In this document: positions 48,467-59,507 of the stretch, one piece after another
How positions within the stretch are numbered: the stretch's first letter is position 1
Layout of the letters: the number at the start of each line of letters is the position of its first letter
Assembly (NCBI GenBank): GCA_036245525.1
Contig: BTPG01000003.1
Location: 186,735,033-186,799,032 of the forward strand
From: Semisulcospira habei
Lineage: Eukaryota; Mollusca; Gastropoda; Semisulcospiridae
DNA: 64,000 nucleotides
Direction of reading: 5' to 3'
Made by a program: the position numbers and the translations under genes
Notes under the pieces: generated by a model
The model's input: the letters and a program-made list of their open reading frames with translations, nothing else
What the model was told of the DNA's origin: nothing
Database searches by the model: none

Positions 48467-49294
48467 TTGTCTGACAAAGACAAACTCGACAACACTCAGT
48501 CACTACTGACTCGCACGGCTGACTGCTACGAAGACGTGAAAAACTGGATGACAGCAAACAAGCTCAAACTGAACGACGACAAAACGGAAGCCATGCTGGT
48601 AGGCACTCGCCAGAAACTTTTCCAGCTCCCTCCCTCTCTCCACCTTCAACTCGACAGCACCCCCATCTCCCTCTCTGACTCGGTCAAGAACCTCGGCGTT
48701 ATCCTCGATTCCTCTCTTTCCATGACCAGCTTCGTCTCCGCCACGGCCCCGGCATGTTATTTCCACCTCCGCCGCATCAGTCAGATCAGAAAATACCTCA
48801 CTACCGAAGCTGCCACCAAACTCGCTGTCTCTCTCATTTTATTTCGCATCGACTACTGCAACTCTCTCCCTTCCGGCCTTCCTCACTCTACCACTCTCAC
48901 TCTCCAGCGTGTCCAGAACAATGCTGCCCGCCTCGTCCTCAGAAAGAAAAAATCCGACCACATCACTCCCCTGCTCAAGCTCCTTCACTGGCTCCCCATG
49001 CCCCAACGCATCCAATACAAGATTCTGTCTCTCTGCTACAAATCCCTGAACAACTACGCTCCTACCTATCTCTCCAACTTACTTCACCCCTACACTCCTT
49101 CCCGCTCCCTCCGCTCCGCCTCCGACCCTCACCGCCTCCTCATACCCCGCACCAAACTCAGCACTTTCGGCCCCCGCTCCTTCTCCGTCTACGGTCAATC
49201 CACCTGGAACACTCTCCCACTCTCTCTCCGTCAGAAACACTCTCTCTCCACCTTCCAGTCTGCCCTCAAAACTCACCTCTTTCAACAGTTCTAG
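48467..49294 (+). pseudogene. Non-LTR retrotransposon reverse transcriptase, C-terminal 275 residues
   Basis: Continuous frame to TAG at 49292-49294. Seen in order: DVKNWMTANKLKLNDDKTEA with MLVGT (region just after the YADD active site), LGVILDSSLSM, FHLRRISQIRKYL, RIDYCNSLPSGLP, LQRVQNNAARLVL, a PLLKLLHWLP...RIQYKI stretch and WNTLPLSLR near the end. These are standard for CR1/Rex-type LINEs of the Jockey group. The YADD catalytic motif, most of the polymerase and the endonuclease are absent, so this is a 5'-truncated dead copy. The intact frame suggests recent insertion. Codon third positions are C-rich, unlike surrounding DNA. Confidence 0.92.
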
Positions 49295-49475
49295 TACTAT
49301 ATCACCACACTCCCCACCCCAAGCTGACCGGCGTAATGTTGTTTTTTTTTCTCTGTGAGTCACTGTCTAAAGCGTGCACATGCGTGTGCGAGTTGTGAGT
49401 GCGCGCTTAGAGTTATAATTATTATAAGATAAGCGCATTATAAATACCGTAATTATTATTATTATTATTATTAGG
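49295..49475 (+). mobile_element. LINE 3' untranslated end with (ATT)n tail
   Basis: GATAAGCGCATTATAAATAC then CGTAATTATTATT repeats close the LINE. The GCGC-rich text before it is typical. Confidence 0.85.
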
Positions 49476-49542
49476 TCAAAACCACTCTGTTTGTATGTAA
49501 ATCAATTCGTTCATGACAAACTTCGCATAATAAGTATATAAT

Positions 49543-50958
49543 CAGTCGACTATGCTTCTAACAAGGTCGGATATAACAACTTCCTTTTTTCTGAAGTCCT
49601 GACCACAATATCTCTGTAATTTACTTCGCTCATAGCGCACTTCTGATATAACAACTTCCTTTTTTCTGAAGTCCCGACCACAATATCTCTGTAATTTACT
49701 TCGCTCATAACGCACTTCGGATATAACAACTTCCTTTTTTTCTGAAGTCCCGACCACAATATCTCTGTAATTTACTTCGCTCATAACGCACTTCGGATAT
49801 AACAACTTCCTTTTTTTTGAAGTCCCGACCACAATATCTCTGTAATTTACTTCGCTCATAACGCACTTCAGATAACAACTTCCTTTTTTCTGAAGTCCCG
49901 ACCACAATATCTCTGTAATTTACTTCGCTCATAACGCACTTCAGATATAACAACTTCCTTTTTTCTGAAGTCCCGACCACAATATCTCTGTAATTTACTT
50001 CGCTCATAACGCACTTCGGATATAACAACTTCCTTTTTTTCTGAAGTCCCGACCACAATATCTCTGTAATTTACTTCGCTCATAACGCACTTCGGATATA
50101 ACAACTTCCTTTTTTCTGAAGTCCCGACCACAATATCTCTGTAATTTACTTCGCTCATAACGCACTTCAGATAACAACTTCCTTTTTTCTGAAGTCCCGA
50201 CCACAATATCTCTGTAATTTACTTCGCTCATAACGCACTTCAGATATAACAACTTCCTTTTTTCTGAAGTCCCGACCACAATATCTCTGTAATTTACTTC
50301 GCTCATAACGCACTTCGGATATAACAACTTCCTTTTTTTCTGAAGTCCCGACCACAATATCTCTGTAATTTACTTCGCTCATAACGCACTTCGGATATAA
50401 CAACTTCCTTTTTTTCTGAAGTCCCGACCACAATATCTCTGTAATTTACTTCGCTCATAACGCACTTCGGATATAACAACTTCCTTTTTTTCTGAAGTCC
50501 CGACCACAATATCTCTGTAATTTACTTCGCTCATAACGCACTTCGGATATAACAACTTCCTTTTTTCTGAAGTCCCGACCACAATATCTCTGTAATTTAC
50601 TTCGCTCATAACGCACTTCGGATATAACAACTTCCTTTTTTTTCTGAAGTCCCGACCACAATATCTCTGTAATTTACTTCGCTCATAACGCACTTCGGAT
50701 ATAACAACTTCCTTTTTTCTGAAGTCCCGACCACAATATCTCTGTAATTTACTTCGCTCATACGCACTTCGGATATAACAACTAACTTTTTTCTGAAGTC
50801 CCGACCACAATATCTCTGTAATTTACTTCGCTCATTACGCACTTCGGATATAACAACAAAAAAAGCTGAGGTCCCCAAGGCGATTGGGTATTCACGAATT
50901 GTCCCGTAAGACCACAAAAAAGGGTCCCATGGTGATTTGTTATATCGGAAGTTTACTG
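49543..50958. mobile_element. Family J pogo-like element swollen by an internal tandem array
   Basis: CAGTCGACTATGCTTCTAAC and AAGGTCGGATATAACAAC at the left; TTGTTATATCGGAAGTTTAC then TG at the right. These are the ends seen in other J copies (175-250 bp), but here the middle is an array of about 17 units. Confidence 0.8.
49568..50856. repeat. 75-76 bp tandem array, about 17 copies
   Basis: Unit GATATAACAACTTCCTTTTT, CTGAAGTCCCGACCACAATA, TCTCTGTAATTTACTTCGCT, CATAACGCACTTCG. Units differ mainly by T-run length and a missing ATA. The variant order at about 49863-50012 recurs at 50162-50311, so blocks of four units (about 299 bp) were duplicated. Long minus-strand frames here are artefacts of the repeat. 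Confidence 0.97.
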
Positions 50959-50989
50959 TGCATATTTTGTTGCCGCCAAGGAGCACGCA

Positions 50990-51420
50990 TTGTTCCGTAG
51001 ACTATTCAGAGTAATCTTACTGAGCTGAAAACCACTTCGATGTGGTGTGGAAAGAAAAGTACATTAATCAGCCAGATGAGGGGTGTGTGCGTGCAAGCCA
51101 AGTCCATCAAGATTTTCATGCTCAAGAGCCCAGCAAGCAGACAGTCATCAGGTCAATTGCGGCCGACGTTATCCCAGGGACCTAGTGCTCACTGGGAGGA
51201 ATACTGCCTGAAGCATGTCACGCGCTCACTCGGATTAATTCTTTTCTGTTACCCATATCCATCAAATTCTATTCTGTTCACGACCTGGAGGCCAGGAAAA
51301 GAGGGGTGGGGGTGGGGGGAGGAGATGAATGTAAGAAGTTTTGCCCCCCCCCCCCCCCACTTCCGGCGCCCGATCTTCAAATAACCTTCATGGCGGCAAA
51401 AGCGTCTAACAAGTCTTCAA
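50990..51420. other. No gene recognised
   Basis: A G-rich tract (51300-51325) and C-run (51346-51359) lie here; no exon seen. Confidence 0.45.
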
Positions 51421-51423
51421 GCC

Positions 51424-51637
51424 TTAACCCATGCAGCCCTGACGCACTACAGCAGGAGATGGATCGACCATGATAATTTAAGGGTAGTCCCAGATTAGCT
51501 TGGCGCCCGTCGGCGATAAGCTAATCTGGCACTGACCTTGAATTATCATGGTCGATCCATCTCCTGCAACTGGTGCATAGTCATTAGATGATGCCTCCAA
51601 AATTTGGGAAATACGTTCGTCGGGCTGAATGAGTCAA
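51424..51637. mobile_element. Family A TTAA hairpin, 214 bp
   Basis: TTAACCCATGCAGCCCTGAC to GGGCTGAATGAGTCAA. Confidence 0.9.
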
Positions 51638-51839
51638 CCGTTTTGTTGTTGTCGTATGTCAAGGGCTGAGCGTATCCAACTCGTAACAGAGTTTCAGAGA
51701 CGCGCGAATACTAGCTGAATACAAAAGCAGATACTGCGCAGGAGCCAACAACAACCAAAAAAAATGAAAAAGGAAACACATTTGTTTTGTGACATTTTCT
51801 TCCACAGATGTTTTTAATGATTTGAATTTCGTCATTTGT

Positions 51840-52053
51840 TTAACACATTCAGCCTGACAGCCGTATTTCCCAAATTTTGGAGGCGTCATCTAATGACTAT
51901 GCACCAGTTGCAGGAGATAGATCGACCACGATAATTCAAGGACAGTGCCAGATTAGCTTGGCGCCGACAGGCGCCAAGCTAATCTGGCACTACCCTTGAA
52001 TTATCATGGTCGATCCATCTCCTGCTGTAGGGCGTCAGGGCTGAATGGGATAA
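51840..52053. mobile_element. Family A TTAA hairpin, 214 bp, opposite orientation
   Basis: TTAACACATTCAGCCTGAC to CAGGGCTGAATGGGATAA. Confidence 0.9.
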
Positions 52054-52393
52054 GAACGAGAAGGTTAAAAAAAAAAAACTCGGTGAGCTACTGAGAAAAG
52101 AAGAGATAAATTAATGGCAGCTCGTGCAGAATCGATCATGAAACGGATCTTCGTTCCCAAAAATGAAAACACGTTGTTCTTTGATATTTTCTTTGAAAGA
52201 TTTTTGTCCTGCTTTCGCTATTCATTTTGTGCCTTCGTTCAAAGAAATCCTTGTGGAATGAAACACTACATAAGCTCTTGGACAAGGCGTGATTAATAAC
52301 AACAGCTCGTGCACAATGAATTCTGAAACTGACACAAGTGTTTGTGAGGTGTTCGATGTTGTGTGATGAATGTCGTCATAGTTATGCTTTTTT

Positions 52394-52584
52394 TTAAAAC
52401 TCATTGACATTGTGCCCTAAGGTCGAAATGCTCAGATTTTGCAGTTGCCCTCTGAAGATTACATTAAATTCAGGTCGACCATGATAGTTCAAGGGTGGTG
52501 CCAGAATAGCTATTCTGGCACCACCCTTGAACTATCATGGTCGATCCGTATCTTACTATGGTGTGTCGGTGTCACATGAGTTAA
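52394..52584. mobile_element. Family A2 hairpin with short tip
   Basis: TTAAAACTCATTGACATTG to GTGTCACATGAGTTAA; the arms meet at AATAGCTATT, the GGCGCC tip being deleted. Confidence 0.87.
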
Positions 52585-52599
52585 TACAACTCCCGACCT

Positions 52600-52950
52600 T
52601 ATCCCGCAATCGTGTTACTCTCTTATCTCAAATTCACTTGTGAGATAAAGGCATGCTGTCTCCGCGACAGCGGCTGACCACTTCGTGGTTCAACCACATG
52701 ACGATTAGTAGAGGCGGAGATGGACTGACGCTGTTGTTAACATTCACAGCAATAGCTGACGTAATTTTGAGTTTTACGTCACTTCAGGTGACGAATCCGA
52801 GAGAGTCCTCGCATTTTGAAACAACAAAAGAGGACGCTTGCGCATCAAATGACGTCAAAAGAACGTTTCGTTGCGAATCAAACACAGACGCGTCATTTCC
52901 TTTCTGCAAACAACTCTGCACTGTTAGACACCAACTGGAGGTGAAATCCG
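52600..52950. other. No gene recognised
   Basis: Open frame on + and - strands but no known domain; precedes SINE W. Confidence 0.4.
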
Positions 52951-53120
52951 AGGTAGGGGTGCTGGGTGGCTCGGTGGTAGAGCGTTCGACTCTCGTGCGA
53001 AAGGTCGCGGGTTCGAATCCAGCTGGGGTCAAAATCTGTTCAGACCCTATTTGGCGCCCCATCACCTTCGTGGAGGACAAAAGACGTCGTGCCCTAAACA
53101 TTTAACTTAAAAAATATCTG
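52950..53120 (+). mobile_element. SINE W copy 1, tRNA-derived
   Basis: tRNA-like head at about 52967-53035: A box TGGCTCGGTGGTAGAGCG, B box GGGTTCGAATCC. Tail GGCGCCCCATCACCTTCGTG and GGACAAAAGACGTCGTGCCC, then AAAAAATAT. Flanks ATCCGAGGT and ATCTGAGGT may be the target duplication. The cloverleaf is incomplete, so not a functional tRNA gene. Confidence 0.82.
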
Positions 53121-53204
53121 AGGTGTGTTCATATTCATCGGATAAACAGATTATAAATCATGAGTGACCGCCCCATTATGCAAAGTGAAGCACTCGTGCT
53201 CAGA

Positions 53205-53490
53205 TTAAGCCATTTTATTCTGAGGCTGATTTTGTTCAATTTGTTTGTTGTCCTACGAAGGCTGCATTACTGATTAGGAGATAGATGAACTGTTTTAGTT
53301 CAAGGGTGGTGCCAGCATTGCTTGGCGTCCTACGAAGGCTGCATTACTGATTAGGAGATAGATCAACTGTTTTAGTTCAAGGGTGGTGCCAGCATTGCTT
53401 GGCGCCTGAGGCGCCAAGCTATGCTGGCACCACCCTTGAACCGTCAGTCAAATTTAATTCAAGCAATGGGCGTAGCAGGATGAAAAGGGT
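53205..53490. mobile_element. Family A2 hairpin with a duplicated left arm
   Basis: The 78-bp segment from TCCTACGAAGGCTGCATTAC to CCAGCATTGCTTGGCG occurs twice in tandem (about 53252 and 53328) before the right arm. Confidence 0.83.
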
Positions 53491-53560
53491 GAATAGATAA
53501 ATACTTTTTTAAAACGTGCACTCTTGGTTTATTTTGCCAATTATTAATGGGAAGGAAGTC

Positions 53561-53561
<1 letters not shown>

Positions 53562-53594
<33 letters not shown>

Positions 53595-53818
53595 CGTTAT
53601 TATATAGGCGCTTTTTTTCAATTTTTCGGCAAATCGACTCAAAGCGCCGCGAACTGAAACCCAACACGCACACTCACGTAACAGACACGGATTTACGCCA
53701 TTTAAGACAAACACAGTACAAGACAGACGAAGGGCCAGTTCAGCTACTGAAGTTACAGAGATTTTTGATCGCTTGTATTTGAAATTTGTAAAGTGGCCTG
53801 AAACCGGTACCAAAGTGT
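53562..53818 (-). mobile_element. Repeat U copy 1 (LINE-type end with (AAT)n)
   Basis: Starts with (AAT)n and CCGTTATTATATAGGCGCTT and ends GAAACCGGTACCAAAGTGTG. It is the near-exact inverse of 61556-61840. Confidence 0.85.
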
Positions 53819-53949
53819 GGGGGGTGGGGGTGGGGGGGGGGGGGTGTCACAATGTAATCTCTGTGCAATCAAGATTCATTCTCATCACTACCAGCGGTCA
53901 TGGCCATAAACAACAACTAGTCTGACGGTTTAATCCATTATAAATGATG

Positions 53950-54036
53950 CGACCACGCTGGTTGTCTCTCTCGATTCGCTAACGCTGCTCAGCGGTAACG
54001 AATCGAAGGAGACAACCAGTGTGTGACCATGATCTG
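53950..54036. mobile_element. Family M hairpin, copy 2
   Basis: CGCTGGTTGTCTCTCTCGAT, TTCGCTAACGCTG, GGTAACGAATCGAAGGAGAC. Confidence 0.8.
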
Positions 54037-54143
54037 ACATGTGTCTCGGAAACCATCGCACAATCACGGCCTAAAACAAGCGTTCTGCACGAGGCACCCC
54101 AATGGGCACAAGGCCACCAGGCCGAATGGGAAAGGCGGCAAAG

Positions 54144-54374
54144 TTAACTGCTTCACTGCCAGTGCCGCAGAGTGCGTTTTTAAAGAAAACAAATTGTTGT
54201 AAATTCGACGTCGAGGACCCCAAAGCGTCCAAAGAACATGGACACAAAATGCATTCAGCAAGAGGCATAGATCGTCATGAGCCACCGCAAATGCGGGGGC
54301 TCATGAGAATCTATGTCTCTTGCAGTTGTTTTTTTTTAATTTTAATAATTTGTTCTCGGCAGTGAAGGGGTTAA
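54144..54374. mobile_element. Family B TTAA hairpin
   Basis: TTAACTGCTTCACTGCCAG to GGCAGTGAAGGGGTTAA; stem AGCAAGAGGCATAGATCG. Confidence 0.9.
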
Positions 54375-54540
54375 TTTGGCACCATAGCCCTGAACTAAGA
54401 TTGAAACCAGACCAAAAATGTGACTGACCAGAGTGCACTCATAATGCAGGGAAGAACGCAGCGTAGTAGCCACTGATTTGTATAAATGTTTGTTTGTTAA
54501 TTTCGAAAAAAAGATTTTTTTAATCCGAAATATTAATGCA

Positions 54541-54718
54541 CCGTAAACTCCGGATATAACGAATCGAGAGGGGAACACAGTGTTCTTGTTGTTATATCCA
54601 ATGTTTGTTATAAACGAAGTAATTTACGTTGAAAAAAACCTGCTGTTGGGACCTTTGAAAAAATGTCGCTATATCCGACTTGCGTTATATCCGACCTTGT
54701 TATAAGCGGAGTAGACTG
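54541..54718. mobile_element. Family J pogo/Tc1-like element
   Basis: CCGTAAACTCCGGATATAAC at the left; CGTTATATCCGACCTTGTTA and TAAGCGGAGTAGACTG at the right; 178 bp. Confidence 0.83.
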
Positions 54719-54790
54719 ATGTAAACTGTGTTGTAGCTGTCTGTTCTAAGCGTGTTTCTTTCTCCGTTGGGTTCTTTTCTGAACTAACAA
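54719..54790 (+). mobile_element. Family G 3' fragment, 5'-truncated
   Basis: GTAAACTGTGTTGTAGCTGT, TCTAAGCGTGTTTCTTTCTC, GTTGGGTTCTTTTCTG; it directly follows J. Confidence 0.7.
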
Positions 54791-54799
54791 GTCCGATCT

Positions 54800-55095
54800 A
54801 TCTTCCACACCTTGTACACAGGGGAGGATTGGGGTGGCGTGGGTATTAGGGGTGTGGTGTAAGGGTGGGGGTGAGGTGAGGGGAGAGGGCGGTTGGGGTG
54901 GGGGGTTGAATCGAAGTTATTTTTTTTCTTTCCTCGCTTGCGACCTTGATATCAGACGCTGAATGGCGTGGGGGGAAAAAAAAGACATTGCACAATTTCA
55001 CCTTGCAGGAACAAAAACCTCCAGATACCTGCAACCTTGGGCAGCCGTGCAAATCGATGCGTGAAGGGCGCTTTCCTTTCATCCTACCCTGCGAG
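54800..55095. other. G-rich spacer
   Basis: GGGGTG-rich tract 54825-54910; no gene seen. Confidence 0.5.
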
Positions 55096-55100
55096 CTAAA

Positions 55101-55192
55101 GGCCCACGGGCCGACGTCGGCTTCGGCTGGCCCGCGCACGGCCGTGCGCGGGCCAGCTGAAGCCGACGTGGGCCTGTGGATCTTTTGCCTAC
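55101..55192. mobile_element. Family N GC-rich hairpin, copy 2
   Basis: GCCCACGGGCCGACGTCGGC with tip CGCGCACGGCCGTGCGCGGG and arm GAAGCCGACGTGGGCC. Confidence 0.85.
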
Positions 55193-55712
55193 AGAGACCC
55201 GATGGAGAAAAATGAATCGGCCGGCACAAACGCACCAGCTTCATCAATTGCCTGATGAATGTGTCGCCTTTTACTTGCGGAAAGCGGAATCACATAAATA
55301 AACATGCCGATTCACAAACAGACAAGCAGACAATGACCTTGAGCTATCACGATCGATCGGTCTCCGGCGACCTGTGCCTGAAACTCATTTAAAGTGAAAG
55401 GTGCAAAAGTGTACGCGACCGTAAAAGCTTTATTAGTCTACATGCACTGATCACTCCACAGGCGTGCCGATGGTTGATCGATTAAGAGCGGACACACCTC
55501 GCGACCTGAAAACCTCAGTCAGTCCCGAGGGGAACATGACAGTGCGAAAACGCGAGAGAAAAGAAGAAGAAGAAAAAAAAAGAAGACAAATAACAGGGTG
55601 GAGGGGGGGTGGGGGGGGGGGGGGGTCGCTTAATGGCGTGAGGTATGGATTAGAAAAAGAAAACCCGACAAAGATGCAGGTTATGCCGGACTGCCAGTAC
55701 AGGAAAGATACA

Positions 55713-55784
55713 CACTGATTGTCTCCCTCGATTCGCTACCGCTGTTCAGCGGTAGCGAATCAAGGGAGGCAACCAGTGTGGAAC
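55713..55784. mobile_element. Family M hairpin, best copy
   Basis: CACACTGATTGTCTCCCTCG, TACCGCTGTTCAGCGGTA tip, GAATCAAGGGAGGCAACCAG. Confidence 0.88.
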
Positions 55785-55905
55785 TGATAAGGGTGTTTGC
55801 GAGCTTGATCACTGAGCGCCACCGACAGAAGTCCGGAATGACTTACATGTGAAATTTTCCGGATGAAGCGAAGGTTGACCACTATCTGAGAACTTGACGC
55901 TGGTT

Positions 55906-56120
55906 TTAACCCCTTAACCGAGAAAAAGTGAACGCGAAAAAACTGCAAGAGGCATAGATCCTCATGAGCCCCCGCGACAGCGGGGCTCATGAGGATCTAT
56001 GCCTCTTGCTGAGACCACTTTGTGTCAACTATGTTCTTTTGACAGTTGTGGCTTTTGGTCGTTCAGTGACCACAGATTTCAGTAACAAAAATGTACAGTG
56101 GCAGGGCGGAACGGGGTTAA
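55906..56120. mobile_element. Family B TTAA hairpin
   Basis: TTAACCCCTTAACCGAG to GGCGGAACGGGGTTAA; perfect stem from TGCAAGAGGCATAGATCC. Confidence 0.9.
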
Positions 56121-56124
56121 GGAG

Positions 56125-56860
56125 TCGAAGTACGACCGCTCTAAACAGATTCACCGTGGAAAGTCTGCATAGATCACGTACATCGTGCCTGCACAAATAA
56201 ACCGCTTTCCGATGACCTTTTCAAATATCCCGTTATTGTGATAAGCTCATCAAGCGGCCATATGCCACGCCGCAGGGGGGGAAGGGCTGGGTCCCAATGC
56301 GATTTTCTTGTCTCGGTGGGGGAGACACCATTAATGCTCTTCTCGCTCACGAACGTAGTATTAGGCCTGCCCAATTTAGTATCTATTTCTGGGATGCTTC
56401 AGCACTGTAAGTACTTAGAGATATCTGCCCTCGACTGTGAAGGCAATAGTCTGAAAGTTTTTGTTGTTGTTGTTGTTGTTGTCAGTTGTTTTTTAAAAGC
56501 GTGATTTTCAAAGTTCAATGAACTTTTATTATGTCACCAACCCACCCCCCCTCCCCCCCCCAAAAAAAAAAAATAATAATAAAAATAAAAAATTAAAAAA
56601 AAATATAAAAAAAATTACTAGCTGTTTTTTTTTTTGTCTTCACAGGACAGATATTAAGCCGAGTAAATTTTTTTTTTTTAAAACAATCAACAGCACGTGT
56701 CAACTCAGGGCATTATTAAGCGCGTGATCAACAGTGAGAAAGATATTTCTGAACTGAAGCCTGTGATGGTCATTCAAGTGCAAGGAACAACACTGTAAGG
56801 TACTGTACGTGTTGCAGAATACCAGAGGACCTCTCGCTATCAGTTTCAGACAGATGATGA
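56125..56860. other. No gene recognised; simple repeats
   Basis: (GTT)n at 56459-56482, C-run then A-rich text at 56540-56610. Confidence 0.5.
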
Positions 56861-56996
56861 CCTTCGTCTGCTAGTAAAAATATCGAAACACCGACCAACG
56901 CCAGTACGCATTACCCGGACACAACCGAAGACCCTGAGACCTTTGACCTTTACATTCGGCTAGTTTAGTCGTCGCTGAGTCTCCTGAGTGTGCACA

Positions 56997-57080
56997 AGAT
57001 CCTCGGGCCAACGCCAGCCGCAGTGGGCCCGCGCACGTCCGTGCGCGGGCCCACTGCGGCCGGCTCGGCCCGAACTGACG
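56997..57080. mobile_element. Family N GC-rich hairpin, copy 3
   Basis: AGATCCTCGGGCCAACGCC, tip CGCGCACGTCCGTGCGCGGG, GCGGCCGGCTCGGCC. Confidence 0.82.
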
Positions 57081-57179
57081 ACCACTGCGTACTTCGCTCG
57101 TCCATGTGACAGTCCCATTCCACCTCATTCAAGAGACGTGGATTATGCGACTTGCTACAGCGCAGAGAAACGTCATGCA

Positions 57180-57680
57180 GTGACTGCCAAGTGTGTAAAA
57201 ATATACAAAAACAACTTCACAGGCAGAAACACGCTTCGGAGTGACTAGCACAAAACAGCACTAGCTTTTCAAAGTGGACAAACTACAAGAAGAATAGCCA
57301 GAGCGGAGACGCCAATCTTTTGTAAGAAGGTTGTTACACCCAAACCATGTCCACGCCCAAAGCTTAGTCAAGAAACCGGAAGCCTCGTTTCCGTTAGCAA
57401 ATGGCCGCCGCTGTAAGCTGTTTGATTGGGTGAATGCCTAGAGAGCTCAAAGTATTCCTCTTTGTGAAAATGAAATGATAGTCGAACCGAGTTTTTCACA
57501 CGTGCAGAAAACGACTAGCAGAGAAGATCCAAATAATATCACATGCAGATTTTAGAGACCGAAACTATTTTGTACGGAAGTTTGGGGCGTGGGAACGCCG
57601 GTTGTGGACAAAACAGTTCACTAGCTTTTCAAAGTGAACAAACTACAAGAAGAACAGACAGCGAAGCCACCTATCGTCAG
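57180..57680. repeat. Diverged direct repeat either side of a spacer
   Basis: CACTAGCTTTTCAAAGTGGA with CAAACTACAAGAAGAA at 57259-57298 recurs at 57618-57657; a family G scrap (GGCAGAAACACGCTTCGGAG) lies at 57220. Confidence 0.7.
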
Positions 57681-57749
57681 TTCAGTAAGGAGGTAACTCA
57701 AAGTGCCAAAAAAAGGCTTAAGCAAACGAGGATGAAGATAAGCAAAGAC

Positions 57750-57905
57750 AAAACAACAACAACAAAAATTAAAAAAAACAAAACAAAAACAAAACAAAGC
57801 AAAAAAAAACAAAAAAACAAACAACAACCAACCAACAAATACCACAAACCCACACAAAAAACAACAATAAACAAACAAAAACCGAACAAACAAACAAACA
57901 ACCGT
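57750..57905. repeat. A-rich (CAAA)n-like tract
   Basis: A/C-rich simple sequence with AACA and AAAC units. Confidence 0.9.
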
Positions 57906-58102
57906 CCACAGCTAAAAGTAAGCACAGAAGAAAACACATAATCACATTATTCACACGAAAGCCACCCTACGTGTCCGGACTACGGTCTTGCGCCAACGAG
58001 ATCACAGTTTAGAAATGTCAGATTTTGCAAACACACAGTCTTAGCAGTCCAAATGAATAAAATCTTCAGTTTGGGGAGAAGCTGGGGCCGATCTGACTAC
58101 GG

Positions 58103-58175
58103 CCAGCAAGAGGCATGGATTCTTATGAGCCCATCCCAGGATGCAGGGCTCATGAAAATCCACGCCTCTTGCAGG
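58103..58175. mobile_element. Family B hairpin core
   Basis: AGCAAGAGGCATGGATTCTT, tip CCATCCCAGGATG, ATCCACGCCTCTTGC. Confidence 0.78.
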
Positions 58176-58239
58176 TGGAACATGAGAATGTGTGTTTCAC
58201 GCTGAGCAGTAGCCAAGAATGGTTTCGTAACAGTACTCG

Positions 58240-58452
58240 AACCGTTCAGTGCCGAGAAAATTTCAACACCAACCCAACTGCAAGAGGTATAGATCCTCAT
58301 GAGCCCCCGCAGTCGCGGGGGCTCATGAGGATCTGCACCTATTGCTGACACCACTTTGAATCCATGTTCCTGCGACAGCGTTGGCTTTACGGTGTTGAAT
58401 TAACGAAGATTGCGCAAACACAGTCTGCATCGGCTGGCTTTGAACGGGTTAA
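58240..58452. mobile_element. Family B hairpin sharing a TTAA with the next element
   Basis: AACCGTTCAGTGCCGAGAAA to GGCTTTGAACGGGTTAA; intact stem. Confidence 0.9.
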
Positions 58453-58684
58453 CTCGTTACGCCCTGAGGACGAAATTATCCAAAAAAAAATTTGTAGATA
58501 CCTTCTGAGGTCTATATCACAGTTCAGGAGACAGATCGACCATGACATTTCAAGGTTGGTGTCAGAATAGCTTGGCGCCTACAGGCGCCAAGCTATTCTG
58601 ACACAAACCTTGAAATATCATGTTCAATCCGCATCCTGTCGTAATCCGCATCCTGTCGTAGTCCTTCAGGGCGTTATGGGTTAA
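58449..58684. mobile_element. Family A3 TTAA hairpin
   Basis: TTAACTCGTTACGCCCTGAG to CTTCAGGGCGTTATGGGTTAA (key part CAGGGCGTTATGGGTTAA); arms CATTTCAAGGTTGGTGTCAG. A short duplication of ATCCGCATCCTGTCGTA lies near the right end. Confidence 0.92.
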
Positions 58685-58734
58685 TAGACACGCCTTGTGC
58701 CCGGACCACAGCTGTGCATACAAAGAAGCCAGCA

Positions 58735-58862
58735 AGGCATGCCGGCACTACCCTTGAGGTGTCACGATCACGTCAACCCAGCTCCGGGAGAAGGCTTCAT
58801 CCTCTCGTGCAGGGCATGCTGATCAAAAGCACTGGAGGCTGCATGCACAAGGGCGGTTAAGC
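58735..58862. mobile_element. Family A scrap followed by family F-like end
   Basis: GCCGGCACTACCCTTGAGG at 58740 and GCATGCACAAGGGCGGTTAA at 58840-58860. Confidence 0.45.
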
Positions 58863-59055
58863 GGAAGGGAATAGAATTACCGGCCCCTTTAGGCGTGCTC
58901 CGGCTAATGAAATGTTCCTCACGACGTCTAACACACAAAGACACTAGCCGTCTTTGTTTGCATCGAAATAACCGTGCCATTTCTCAGCCTAATCAACGAC
59001 AATTGATTTCGGTGGAAGTTGACCTTTCATATGACCACGAAAGTCAATGTGGAGC

Positions 59056-59059
<4 letters not shown>

Positions 59060-59088
<29 letters not shown>
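59060..59088. repeat. Poly-A tract
   Basis: About 28 A. Confidence 0.97.
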
Positions 59089-59090
<2 letters not shown>

Positions 59091-59099
59091 CAACACGAC

Positions 59100-59505
59100 T
59101 TGCCTATTACGTTGTGAACGCGTGAAATAGAATCAGAATAACAATGAACATATCACATGAAAAAATGATCAGTTTGTAATTAGGTAAACTTTGACCTGTT
59201 GGAATTCCCTCCAAAGTCATGGGTTCATCCCAAGCTGTTTTCCTCAGCCGTGAGGGACTGTTTTTAGTCGTTATGCTTTCCTCGCTTGACAGTTTTCGTG
59301 AAAAATTTGTGTATAACGGTTTATATCAAACTTTGCCTTCGTTCACGCACAACTTTAGAGAAAGTGACATATTTGCTTATTGTTAAAAATGGCCACAGGT
59401 AAATCTTTTAGCATTTTGGCCAATCATTGAAGTCACGTGCATCAACGTTTCACAGACCTATTCCTTAGACAGGTCTTTAGGGAGACTAGCAAAGAGACTC
59501 GATTC
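59100..59505. other. No feature recognised
   Basis: No repeat or exon seen. Confidence 0.45.
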
Positions 59506-59507
59506 GC

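Noticed and set aside
48754..49398. Proline-rich 214-residue + strand frame
   Set aside because: Alternate-frame shadow of the LINE reverse transcriptase.
49542..50986. Overlapping minus-strand frames repeating a YERSKLQRYCGRDFRKKEVV unit
   Set aside because: They arise from the 75-76 bp tandem array (about 25 codons per unit) and switch frame with T-run length, so not a repeat protein gene.
52967..53035. tRNA gene
   Set aside because: Head of SINE W; incomplete cloverleaf and SINE tail attached.
52653..53105. 150-residue + strand frame
   Set aside because: Its C-terminal third is translation of SINE W and the rest has no recognisable domain.
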